Of a DNA stretch of 12,278 nucleotides, positions 1-5,240 are shown piece by piece. Under the pieces are notes generated by a model. That model saw only the letters and a program-made list of their open reading frames with translations, was not told where the DNA came from and did no database searches. The position numbers and the translations under genes were made by a program. Source of the DNA: UBA12151 sp964600645 (lineage in GTDB: Bacteria > Patescibacteriota > Minisyncoccia > Moranbacterales > UBA9337); assembly GCA_964600645.1 (NCBI GenBank), contig CAZRJL010000028.1, positions 1-12,278 of the forward strand, read 5' to 3'. The first letter of the stretch is position 1; each line of letters begins with the position of its first letter.

Positions 1-26
1 GTTTTGATTGAAATATATCAAGACTT

Positions 27-94
27 TCTCGGTAAAATTTGACGGAAGGCCGATCTAATCTCAACCGAGAGTAGGTCGGCTTCCATTTTATAAT
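27..94 (+). promoter_or_regulatory. hairpin with possible pseudoknot, followed by a -10 box
   Basis: Bases 44-57 pair with 72-84 (GGAAG, a bulged G, then CCGATCTA against TAGGTCGGCTTCC) to form a stable stem. Its loop segment ACCGAGA (64-70) is perfectly complementary to TCTCGGT at 27-33, so a pseudoknot or an alternative fold is possible. An ATTTTATAATTT run follows. This could be the terminator of a gene left of the window, or a regulatory leader. TATAAT at 89-94 is a perfect -10 box 12 bases before the ATG at 106. No good -35 is visible, because the hairpin occupies that position. The fold was found by eye only. Confidence 0.4.
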
Positions 95-105
95 TTAAAA
101 AAAGT

Positions 106-885
106 ATGCTTTTTAAAAAATATGATAATAAAAGTGAGTTTAATAAAAAGAGAACTCGTCTGTATATTTCTGCCATGGAAGAAGGGCTTGATGTTAGAAA
201 AAACGAACTGATGTCTTTTGATATTGATAAAAAATTAAAAAATAATATTCAAAATATTGTGGATATCGGGGCTGGTAACGGCTACCTGACAAAGTACCTT
301 GCGAAAAAATTTTCAAACGCCACTATCTATGCCGCCGATGCTTCCGGTGATATGTTAATGAATTTTAAAAAAGATAAAAATATCATTTTGGTAGAAAAAA
401 ATTCCGGAAAATTTAATATTAAAAGTAATTCTATTGATGCTGCGTTTTCGCTTGCGACTGTTCATCACATAACGGATAAAAAATATTTTTTGAAAGAGGT
501 GTATAGAATTTTGAAACCGGGCGGTTTTTTGTTTATAGCTGATGTTAATGACAGAACGACGGTCCAAGTTTTTTTCGATACAATTGTCAAGAAATATTGC
601 ATAACAAAACATGATTTCGATTTTTTGGATTCTGATTGGATTTCATATTTGGCAAAAGATGCAGGCTTTATTCTTAGAGAATCAAAAATAAAAAATACCC
701 CGTGGATTTTTAATGACAAAATATCCATGATTAATTTCATAAAGAAATTAACAGGCTTAAAAATATCTGACAAAAAATTGGAGCAATTTCTTTATGAAAA
801 TTTCAAAATTACAAGAACAAAAAAAACCAACCTTATTTCTTTGCCGTGGCAATTGGGCTACTACGCCTTGAAAAAAGGTAAATAA
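106..885 (+). CDS. class I SAM-dependent methyltransferase (Methyltransf_11-like)
   Basis: A 259-residue protein with a Rossmann-type methyltransferase core. The SAM-binding glycine motif VDIGAGNGY lies at residues 52-60. The acidic residue expected to bind the ribose is D78 in AADAS. The motif IV-like segment SIDAAFSLATVHHI is at 109-122, followed by LKPGGFLFIAD at 136-146. These motifs are typical of class I enzymes that act on small molecules, lipids or quinones. The C-terminal 110 residues probably form the substrate-binding part and give no clue to the substrate. No signal peptide or membrane segment is seen. The ATG at 106 has no Shine-Dalgarno, but a TATAAT at 89-94 would give a leader of only about five bases, which fits this start. 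The gene converges on another methyltransferase 12 bases downstream. The fold is secure and the substrate unknown. Confidence 0.85.
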   Translation: MLFKKYDNKSEFNKKRTRLYISAMEEGLDVRKNELMSFDIDKKLKNNIQNIVDIGAGNGYLTKYLAKKFSNATIYAADASGDMLMNFKKDKNIILVEKNSGKFNIKSNSIDAAFSLATVHHITDKKYFLKEVYRILKPGGFLFIADVNDRTTVQVFFDTIVKKYCITKHDFDFLDSDWISYLAKDAGFILRESKIKNTPWIFNDKISMINFIKKLTGLKISDKKLEQFLYENFKITRTKKTNLISLPWQLGYYALKKGK

Positions 886-908
886 GTTTTAACACTTTTA
901 TTTTTCAA
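868..908. terminator. weak AT-rich inverted repeat between convergent genes
   Basis: TTGAAAAA at 868-875 is complementary to TTTTTCAA at 901-908, around the two facing stop codons. The A-run and T-run on either side could end transcription from both directions. The stem is entirely weak pairs with a long loop, so this is a tentative call. Confidence 0.25.
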
Positions 909-1557
909 AAACGATGACAAATCTTTCATAATAATCAACGTCAACGAGTTTTATGCTGGTTTTAATTTGTTTTGTTTCGGTAGTTTGCGCAATTATTCTC
1001 CCTATTTCTTTTTTGCTGTAAGATTCTAGAACTGAACTTCTTTCATTTTTTCGATAAAAAGGAGCTTCCTTGTTGCCAACAAAATCCTTTCTTTTTTCCA
1101 GTCTGCGATCTAAATCAAGTTCCGTTGGAGGCCTTAGTTGATCCGACAAGAGGAGAAATTTATTTGTATGATTGAGCAATTTTTCGATTAAGCAACTTGG
1201 TTTATCAAAATGATGCAACGCTAAATTGCAAGTTATAATGTCATAATTTTTATTAAAATCCATCACGTCTTTAATTTGAAAATCAAAACTATATTTTTCT
1301 TTTGCTTTGTTGATAAAGTATGGATCAATATCAATTCCACTTAACTTTATATTGGGAAATTTTGTACTGATCAGTTCTAATAAATAACCATCCCCGCAGG
1401 CTACATCTAGCAGAGTAGTTTGTGTTTTTATATTTGAAGATAGTGCGTCAATAAGTGGCTGATAAAGCCAAGGCATTTTTCGAATTATTTTTACAAAGTC
1501 ATTTTTTTCAACTTCTGTCATAATATGATTATTTTGAATTCTGTGAGTAGCTTTCAT
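898..1557 (-). CDS. class I SAM-dependent methyltransferase
   Basis: A 219-residue protein on the minus strand. LLDVACGDGYL at residues 49-59 is the SAM-binding motif I. GIDIDPYFI at 75-82 holds the acidic residue at the end of strand 2. YDIITCNLALHHFD at 105-118 is the motif IV region. The rest is charged and soluble. A second possible start is Met13 (ATG at 1521-1519, protein MTEVEKNDF...). Neither start has a Shine-Dalgarno. A minus-strand TATACT at 1592-1587 would begin a transcript about 23 bases before the first ATG and favours the longer form. It shares the fold with the methyltransferase at 106-885 but not obvious sequence outside the motifs, so a recent tandem duplication is not evident. 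Substrate unknown. Confidence 0.83.
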   Translation of the reverse strand: MKATHRIQNNHIMTEVEKNDFVKIIRKMPWLYQPLIDALSSNIKTQTTLLDVACGDGYLLELISTKFPNIKLSGIDIDPYFINKAKEKYSFDFQIKDVMDFNKNYDIITCNLALHHFDKPSCLIEKLLNHTNKFLLLSDQLRPPTELDLDRRLEKRKDFVGNKEAPFYRKNERSSVLESYSKKEIGRIIAQTTETKQIKTSIKLVDVDYYERFVIVFEK

Positions 1558-1836
1558 ATTTTTGTTGTAATTGGAATAATCTGATTAGTATAATGCAGTA
1601 ATCAATCTATTACGGTAATTTCTTCAAAATTATCCGTATTATAATCCAGCACTTTTTTAAGTTCGTTTCATTGTTGTGAATGTTGGAAATAATAGTGATC
1701 TTTCTTTTAGTCGGATTATTTTTTATAGAATTATTTTCATAAAGTAATTTTGCCGGCTAATCTGATCCGGCCAATGTTGATTATAACAAACATACCAGTT
1801 TGTCGCTTTTTTGCAAGAAATTATGATCTCGCTTAT
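1558..1836. other. non-coding gap with two small hairpins and possible promoters
   Basis: About 280 bases without a supported gene. A hairpin at 1611-1638 pairs TACGG plus TAATTT with AAATTA plus CCGTA, with one bulged base. A second at 1752-1771 pairs GCCGG with CCGGC. The segment at 1587-1594 can be read as a -10 on both strands: TATACT on the minus strand for the methyltransferase, and TATAAT on the plus strand with TTGTAA at 1565-1570, spacing 18. A plus-strand transcript from there would run into rluD or be a small RNA. No open frame looks like protein. Confidence 0.35.
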
Positions 1837-1866
1837 TTGTGAATTCTGCCACTTGTGTTCTATAAT
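1837..1866 (+). promoter_or_regulatory. promoter of rluD, predicted leaderless
   Basis: TTGTGA at 1837-1842 and TATAAT at 1861-1866 with an 18-base spacer form a good sigma-70-type promoter. The expected start of transcription, about seven bases after the -10 box, falls on the A of the ATG at 1873. The mRNA would therefore begin at its start codon. Confidence 0.55.
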
Positions 1867-1872
1867 TCAAAT

Positions 1873-2883
1873 ATGGATATAATTATCGAAAAAGAACAGG
1901 CGGGGAGGCGGGTGGATAAGGCGCTTGTCGATTTGAAGGTTGTTGCGGGCTTTTCTCGGGCGGATTTTGCGCGTGCGATCAAGAGCGGCGACATTTTGGT
2001 GAATGACAAAAAAATCAAGCCGGGTTATGTTTTGAAGGAAAATGATTTGGTTGTAATTGAGAATGAAGAATTAGGAATTAAGAATGACAAAAAAATCAAG
2101 CCGAATAATAATGTTAAAATTGATGTTATATATGAAGATGAAAATATTATCGTGATTAACAAGACGGCGGGTTTGAAAATCCACCCCGTAAAATTTGCTT
2201 CGCTCATCACGGGGCAAGTCCCAGATAATATTATTGATGAAGATAGAACATTGGTAAACGGTCTTTTGGCGAAGTATTCGGAGATTGAAAATATTGGCGA
2301 TGGTTCGATTGGATCGGAATTGAGGCCGGGAATTGTGCATCGTTTGGACAAAGACACTTCCGGAATAATCGTGGTGGCAAGAAATCAGAAAGCTTTTGAT
2401 GAACTCAAAAACAAATTCAAAAACAGGCAAATACAAAAAGTTTATTATGCAGTAGTATTTGGAGTATTGGAAAAAAAAGAAGGAATTATCAACGCTTCAA
2501 TTGCCAGATCTTCGACATACAGAAAGCAAGTGATTGCCGGCAGAAAAACAAAAACAAAAATCAGAACAGCCGTAACGGAGTTTCGGGTTATCAGGGAGTT
2601 TGAAAATTATTCTTTGGTCCAAGCGCAGCCGAAAACCGGCAGAATGCACCAAATTCGGGTGCATTTGCTTTCCATCGGTCATCCGATTGTTGGAGATAGA
2701 TTGTATAAAAAGAAAGAATTTTCCACTGATAAATTCCCAAGAGTCGACAGGCAACTTCTGCATGCCAAGGAAATCAAATTCGAATTGTTTGAAAAAGAAT
2801 ACGATTTTTCCGCGCCATTGCCAAAGGATTTTGAGAAATTTCTGGATTCTCAGGAGGGGGATAATTGCACGGATATTGACTAA
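1873..2883 (+). CDS. rluD: RluA/RluD-family 23S rRNA pseudouridine synthase
   Basis: 336 residues from the ATG at 1873. The enzyme isomerises specific uridines in large-subunit rRNA to pseudouridine. An S4 RNA-binding domain covers about residues 1-65 (AGRRVDKAL ... FSRADFARAIKSGDILVNDK). The catalytic domain carries RPGIVHRLDKDTSG, with the catalytic Asp at about D159 in HRLDKDTSG, and the later motif TGRMHQIRVHL at about 255-265. The length is close to E. coli RluD, and the sequence cannot settle which RluA subfamily member it is. An upstream GTG at 1855 is in frame but lies before the -10 box, so it should not be transcribed from this promoter. ATG 1873 also begins where S4 domains normally begin. 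The linker after S4 repeats NDKKIKP. The next gene is rplS, so both belong to ribosome production. Confidence 0.9.
   Translation: MDIIIEKEQAGRRVDKALVDLKVVAGFSRADFARAIKSGDILVNDKKIKPGYVLKENDLVVIENEELGIKNDKKIKPNNNVKIDVIYEDENIIVINKTAGLKIHPVKFASLITGQVPDNIIDEDRTLVNGLLAKYSEIENIGDGSIGSELRPGIVHRLDKDTSGIIVVARNQKAFDELKNKFKNRQIQKVYYAVVFGVLEKKEGIINASIARSSTYRKQVIAGRKTKTKIRTAVTEFRVIREFENYSLVQAQPKTGRMHQIRVHLLSIGHPIVGDRLYKKKEFSTDKFPRVDRQLLHAKEIKFELFEKEYDFSAPLPKDFEKFLDSQEGDNCTDID
2001..2103 (+). repeat. in-frame 22-bp direct repeat inside rluD
   Basis: Bases 2001-2022 and 2082-2103 are identical over 22 bases, 81 bases apart (27 codons). Each encodes NDKKIKP, once at the end of the S4 domain and once in the linker before the catalytic domain. 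The sequence between them is not repeated. Confidence 0.9.
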
Positions 2884-2904
2884 TTTCCATTTTAAGTATA
2901 CGAT
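2876..2904 (+). promoter_or_regulatory. candidate promoter of rplS
   Basis: TTGACT at 2876-2881, a 17-base spacer, and TACGAT at 2899-2904. It overlaps the last codons of rluD and would give rplS its own transcript starting near 2911, with a leader of about 90 bases to the ATG at 3004. Confidence 0.4.
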
Positions 2905-3003
2905 GGAATAGATTTAAATTTAATAATGTTTCCGGATTTAGGACCGAAGAAGGGTTTTTTGTTTTGGTTTCAGGTTTTAATTTCCAGGCGAAAAATAAAA
3001 TAT

Positions 3004-3528
3004 ATGCAAAAGAAATTGATTGAGTTTAATATGGCGCAAAGGGACAAAAAAGACCTTGATTTTCAAGCAGGAGATGTTGTTCGCGTTCACAGAAAAATCA
3101 AAGAAGGAGAAAAGGAAAGAACTCAGGTTTTTGAGGGGATGATTATTGCTGTCAAAGGCGGACAAAGTTCTTCGCCGATAATGACGGTGCGAAAAGTTTC
3201 CGCCGGAGTTGGCGTGGAACTCATTCTTCCGATGTATTCTCCGATGGTGGAAAAAATAGAATTGGTAAAAAGAGCAAAAGTGAGACGAGCCAAGCTGTAT
3301 TATGTTCGGGAAAAAACCGCCAAGTCTTTGCGCTTCAAATACACCGATGCTAAGGATATAAAAAGAAAAGAAAAAGAGGAAGAAATGAAAAGTGAAATTG
3401 TCAAAGAAGAGGTTAAGGAGGAAGAAAAGGGGACAGAGGAATTGGGAGAAGTGAAAGAAGTAGAAGAAACAAAAGGGATAGAAGAATCCTCCTCTGCTGA
3501 AGCTCCGGCGGACAAGGAAAACAAATAG
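3004..3528 (+). CDS. rplS: 50S ribosomal protein L19 with acidic/charged C-terminal tail
   Basis: L19 sits at the interface of the two ribosomal subunits. Residues 1-112 match the family: LIEFNMAQ, then FQAGDVVRVHRKIKEGEKERTQVFEG, then ELILPMYSPMVEKIELVKRAKVRRAKLYYVRE. I chose the ATG at 3004 because MQKKLIEFN is where L19 proteins normally begin. An in-frame ATG at 2926 would add 26 hydrophobic and basic residues foreign to the family. The protein is 174 residues from this start, against about 115 usually. The extra 55-60 residues are almost only Glu, Lys, Val and Ser, ending in SSSAEAPADKENK, and are probably disordered. The end of this tail is encoded by a short repeat also seen near tRNA-Phe. 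A terminator follows at once. Confidence 0.93.
   Translation: MQKKLIEFNMAQRDKKDLDFQAGDVVRVHRKIKEGEKERTQVFEGMIIAVKGGQSSSPIMTVRKVSAGVGVELILPMYSPMVEKIELVKRAKVRRAKLYYVREKTAKSLRFKYTDAKDIKRKEKEEEMKSEIVKEEVKEEEKGTEELGEVKEVEETKGIEESSSAEAPADKENK
3487..3517 (+). repeat. short GC-rich repeat in the 3' end of rplS
   Basis: TCCTCC at 3487-3492 and GGCGGACA at 3507-3514 bracket a GC-rich stretch in otherwise AT-rich DNA. The same two blocks occur, closer together, in the 19-bp insert at 3842-3860. The segment encodes SSSAEAPADK at the tail end of L19. It may be a member of a dispersed short-repeat family. Confidence 0.4.
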
Positions 3529-3534
3529 CTCATC

Positions 3535-3560
3535 AAAGGCTATTAATTTAGCCTTTTTTG
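3535..3560 (+). terminator. intrinsic terminator of rplS
   Basis: AAAGGCTA (3535-3542) pairs perfectly with TAGCCTTT (3549-3556) around a six-base loop, and a run of six T residues follows. It lies seven bases after the rplS stop codon. Confidence 0.85.
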
Positions 3561-3585
3561 TATAGCGGTCGATGTGTTATACTTA

Positions 3586-3669
3586 GGGCGGATGGCGGAA
3601 CTGGTATACGCGCTACCTTGAGGTGGTAGTTCTCGCAAGGGATTGGAGGTTCGAGTCCTCTTTCGCCCA
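3586..3669 (+). tRNA. tRNA-Leu (anticodon GAG)
   Basis: The acceptor stem GGGCGGA pairs with TTCGCCC. The anticodon stem CTACC/GGTAG encloses TTGAGGT with GAG at 3620-3622. A long variable arm (TCTC GCAA GGGA) marks a class II tRNA, and the T-arm has TTCGAGT. The discriminator is A, as expected for Leu. CCA is not encoded, so a CCA-adding enzyme is needed. It reads CUC and CUU codons. A TATACT at 3578-3583 is a possible -10, but it is only two bases from the mature 5' end, so the real promoter may lie further upstream. Confidence 0.95.
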
Positions 3670-3751
3670 CGTAAAATAAAAATATGAATTTTTATCACGT
3701 GGCACAGCCACAGTAAAATCAGTATCGTTTATAGGTTAATAGTTAAAATAT

Positions 3752-3825
3752 GCGCGCTTAGCTCAGTTGGTTAGAGCATCTCGTTTACACCGAGAGGGTC
3801 GGGGGTTCGAATCCCTCAGCGCGCA
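3752..3825 (+). tRNA. tRNA-Val (anticodon TAC)
   Basis: The acceptor stem GCGCGCT pairs with AGCGCGC. The D-arm is standard (GCTCAGTTGGTTAGAGC). The anticodon stem TCTCG/CGAGA encloses TTTACAC with TAC at 3786-3788. The T-arm has TTCGAAT. The discriminator is A and no CCA is encoded. Confidence 0.95.
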
Positions 3826-3829
3826 CAGA

Positions 3830-3878
3830 GCCTCGGTAGCTTCCTCCAAAGGCGGACAGGCAGTGGTAGAGCAAAGGA
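3830..3878 (+). pseudogene. 5' fragment of tRNA-Phe interrupted by a 19-bp insert
   Basis: Bases 3830-3841 and 3861-3878 together equal the first 30 bases of the intact tRNA-Phe at 3907-3936, base for base. Between them sit 19 foreign bases, TCCTCCAAAGGCGGACAGG, placed in the D-arm. Identity to tRNA-Phe stops after AAAGGA, and no anticodon or 3' half follows. It is therefore a non-functional partial copy carrying a short insertion. The insert shares TCCTCC and GGCGGACA with the 3' end of rplS. Confidence 0.85.
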
Positions 3879-3906
3879 AGATTGAATAGTGATTGTCAAT
3901 GTTTAT

Positions 3907-3978
3907 GCCTCGGTAGCTCAGTGGTAGAGCAAAGGATTGAAAATCCTTGTGTCGTCAGTCCGATTCTGACCCGAGGCA
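3907..3978 (+). tRNA. tRNA-Phe (anticodon GAA)
   Basis: The acceptor stem GCCTCGG pairs with CCGAGGC. The anticodon stem AAGGA/TCCTT encloses TTGAAAA with GAA at 3939-3941. The discriminator is A and no CCA is encoded. The duplicated 5' part of this gene lies 77 bases upstream. Confidence 0.95.
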
Positions 3979-3988
3979 CAATTTATTA

Positions 3989-4065
3989 GTATTTTGTATC
4001 CAGTATAAGGTATTTGGTATGGGTTGCTTTAAAATACTTAATACAAAATATTTAATACAAAATAC
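3989..4065. repeat. AT-rich tandem and inverted repeats between tRNA genes
   Basis: TTAATACAAAATA occurs twice (4038-4050 and 4052-4064, 14-base period). GTATTTTGTAT at 3989-3999 is perfectly complementary to ATACAAAATAC at 4055-4065, so the whole spacer can fold back on itself. No gene is seen. Confidence 0.7.
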
Positions 4066-4071
4066 GATAAT

Positions 4072-4144
4072 GGGACCGTAGCTCAGGGGTTAGAGCGGAC
4101 GACTCATAATCGTTTGGTCGCTGGTTCGATTCCAGCCGGTCCCA
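4072..4144 (+). tRNA. tRNA with CAT anticodon, most like tRNA-Ile2 (lysidine type)
   Basis: The acceptor stem GGGACCG pairs with CGGTCCC. The anticodon stem GACGA/TCGTT encloses CTCATAA with CAT at 4105-4107. CAT can mean elongator Met, initiator Met or Ile2. The block from the anticodon arm through the T-arm (GACTCATAATCG, TTGGTCGCTGGTTC) closely resembles E. coli ileX as I remember it, more than elongator tRNA-Met. This favours Ile2, whose C34 is changed to lysidine by TilS so that it reads AUA. The acceptor pairs at positions 4 and 5 are A-U and C-G, only partly like Ile2. Not an initiator: position 1 pairs normally and the three G-C pairs of the initiator anticodon stem are absent. Confidence 0.9.
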
Positions 4145-4159
4145 CTCTGATGAAATTTT

Positions 4160-4260
4160 CAATTTACAATTCTCAATTTTCAATGAATTTTCAATGATTT
4201 AATTTTGAATTTAGAAATTGAGATTTGTTTAGAAATTAAAAATTAGAAATTAAAAATTAC
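4160..4260. repeat. AT-rich simple repeats before tRNA-Gly
   Basis: TTAGAAATTAAAAA is repeated exactly in tandem at 4229-4242 and 4243-4256, with a partial copy at 4211. Upstream are degenerate TTTTCAAT/CAATTT units. No coding or RNA gene is seen. Confidence 0.7.
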
Positions 4261-4276
4261 GCGTCATACGCGACAG

Positions 4277-4348
4277 GCGGGTATCATATAGCGGCTATTA
4301 TACGTCCTTGCCAAGGACGAAATACGGGTTCGACTCCCGTTACCCGCT
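4277..4348 (+). tRNA. tRNA-Gly (anticodon GCC)
   Basis: The acceptor stem GCGGGTA pairs with TACCCGC. The anticodon stem CGTCC/GGACG encloses TTGCCAA with GCC at 4310-4312. The T-arm is CGGGTTCGACTCCCG. The discriminator is T, as in other bacterial Gly tRNAs, and no CCA is encoded. It is the last gene of the cluster. Its 3' end is duplicated at 4488-4508. Confidence 0.95.
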
Positions 4349-4355
4349 CAAAAAT

Positions 4356-4393
4356 AAGAAAAGGCTCAGTTTATCTGGGTCTTTTCTTGTTTT
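4356..4393 (+). terminator. intrinsic terminator of the tRNA cluster
   Basis: A 14-bp stem (4356-4369 with 4375-4388) containing two G-T pairs and a five-base loop, followed by GTTTTA. It starts seven bases after tRNA-Gly. Confidence 0.75.
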
Positions 4394-4406
4394 AGATTGT
4401 GAATTT

Positions 4407-4508
4407 GGGAGTCGAAGGGCGTGAGTAGAAAGCGAGCGAGCACAGCTTTCTGTGTGTAGTGCCCAGGCTTCGAGTCGGAGCGAGAAGGACTCCCGTTACC
4501 CGCTCAAA
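4407..4508. repeat. att-like duplication of the tRNA-Gly 3' end with inverted copy
   Basis: Bases 4488-4508 repeat 21 bases of the tRNA-Gly 3' end and flank (4332-4352) exactly, 156 bases away. Bases 4407-4416 (GGGAGTCGAA) are the reverse complement of the tRNA T-arm at 4329-4338. The segment 4407-4494 thus ends in perfect 7-bp inverted repeats, GGGAGTC and GACTCCC. Inside is a hairpin, AGAAAGC with GCTTTCT near 4426-4451. A 3' tRNA-end duplication is the usual mark of integrase-mediated insertion. No integrase gene is present here. Confidence 0.65.
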
Positions 4509-4511
4509 TAA

Positions 4512-4775
4512 AAAAACAAAGAGCCAGTCGAGGTTTATCCGCGAAGAATTATTAAGCGCGGAGCGTGGGCGATTCTTGCGAAATTATGCGATCGCTTGCA
4601 TAACGCGCGCACTTTGGACGGCTGCAGTCCAGAGAAGCAGAAGAGGCAAAAAGCTGAAACCATTGATATTCTTCTTCCGATGCTTGTTCCGGCACTGAAA
4701 GCCTGTGGAGAAGAGTGGGTGGCATATGCCAACATTCTGGAGGATAAAATCAGAGAGGCTCTTTTGAAGTATTAA
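4512..4775 (+). pseudogene. 3' fragment of a RelA/SpoT-type HD hydrolase gene
   Basis: An 87-codon reading frame ending in TAA at 4773. The residues LAKLCDRLHNARTL, then SPEKQKRQKAETIDILLPML, match the second half of the HD domain of RelA/SpoT (p)ppGpp hydrolases (family pattern LIKLADRLHNMRTL ... EKR.RIA.ETL.IY.PLA). The Asp of DRLHN (GAT at 4590) is the last metal ligand of the H...HD...D set. The earlier ligands, including the HD pair, are missing. The frame opens directly after a TAA at 4509, and no ATG, GTG or plausible start precedes the conserved part. The break is three bases after the duplicated tRNA-Gly end, so loss of the 5' half and the tRNA duplication probably arose together. 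It is also more GC-rich than its surroundings. Confidence 0.72.
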
Positions 4776-4800
4776 TTTATTCGTACTTTACCTGGAGATT

Positions 4801-4837
4801 AAAGCTTGCACTAATAGCAATTAGCGCAAGCTTTTTT
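4801..4837 (+). terminator. strong intrinsic terminator after the HD fragment
   Basis: AAAGCTTGC (4801-4809) pairs with GCAAGCTTT (4826-4834), continued after one mismatch by CTAAT/ATTAG around an AGCA loop, and followed by TTTTTT overlapping the stem end. It probably once ended the HD gene. Confidence 0.85.
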
Positions 4838-4945
4838 ATTTGCACGAAGTAGAAATTTTTATAAAAATGTTTTAATTGAAACAAATTCTCGTGTTTGGTT
4901 GATTGCTTTTAAGGGTTGATTAAAACTATCCAAAATGATAAAAAT
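4838..4945. other. AT-rich spacer between two terminators
   Basis: No gene or clear RNA is visible. TTGATT near 4916 with an A-rich hexamer 17 bases on is a very weak promoter. If real, it would make a short RNA ending at the next terminator. Confidence 0.3.
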
Positions 4946-4975
4946 GACCCTCTCGTCTTGAGAAGGTCTTTTTTT
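4946..4975 (+). terminator. intrinsic terminator without an obvious gene
   Basis: GACC-C-TCTC pairs with GAGA-A-GGTC (one mismatch) around a five-base loop, followed by seven T residues. No gene lies directly upstream, only a spacer of about 100 bases and the previous terminator. It may end a small RNA or be left over from lost DNA. Confidence 0.75.
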
Positions 4976-4994
4976 ATTCCTCTTTAATCACCAA

Positions 4995-5101
4995 AACACT
5001 CCCTTTTGGCTCAAAATAGCCAAAGATATAAAGTTATATGGCTGACTAGCCAAGATATCCTCTAAGGATGATTTAGAACCTCCAGGGGCGGTGAGAGTGT
5101 T
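4995..5101. other. candidate structured RNA or paired operator sites
   Basis: AACACTC (4995-5001) and GAGTGTT (5095-5101) are perfect complements that would close a domain with internal hairpins. These are TTTGGCT/AGCCAAA (5005-5011, 5018-5024), TGGCT/AGCCA (5039-5043, 5048-5052) and ATCCT/AGGAT (5057-5061, 5065-5069). The first two hairpins are also an imperfect direct repeat (TGGCT, 4-6 bases, AGCCAA(A)GATAT) about 30 bases apart, close to three helical turns. That would suit a DNA-binding dimer instead. I do not recognise a known riboswitch. Open frames cross the same DNA, so a decayed gene is a third reading. Confidence 0.35.
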
Positions 5102-5240
5102 CTACCATATGAACTTTTTGACCAAAACAAGGCAAGAAGTAGCTTAATTAAACAAAAAAAGGTTTTAAACAACGGAAAACATAATGTTTGGTCGCAGATT
5201 TTGCAATACGCTAAAAATGCCGAAGTTGTTTTTATATGCA

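Noticed and set aside
1855..1872. GTG at 1855 as rluD start.
   Set aside because: It lies upstream of the -10 box and adds six residues not typical of the S4 domain start.
2926..3003. ATG at 2926 as rplS start.
   Set aside because: The extra 26 residues do not resemble L19, which begins at MQKKLIEFN.
3578..3583. TATACT as the tRNA-Leu promoter -10.
   Set aside because: It ends two bases before the mature tRNA, which would place transcription initiation inside the tRNA.
4459..4698. Plus-strand frame of 79 codons after tRNA-Gly.
   Set aside because: It reads through the duplicated tRNA end in the wrong frame for the HD fragment, and its product is basic and without any family pattern.
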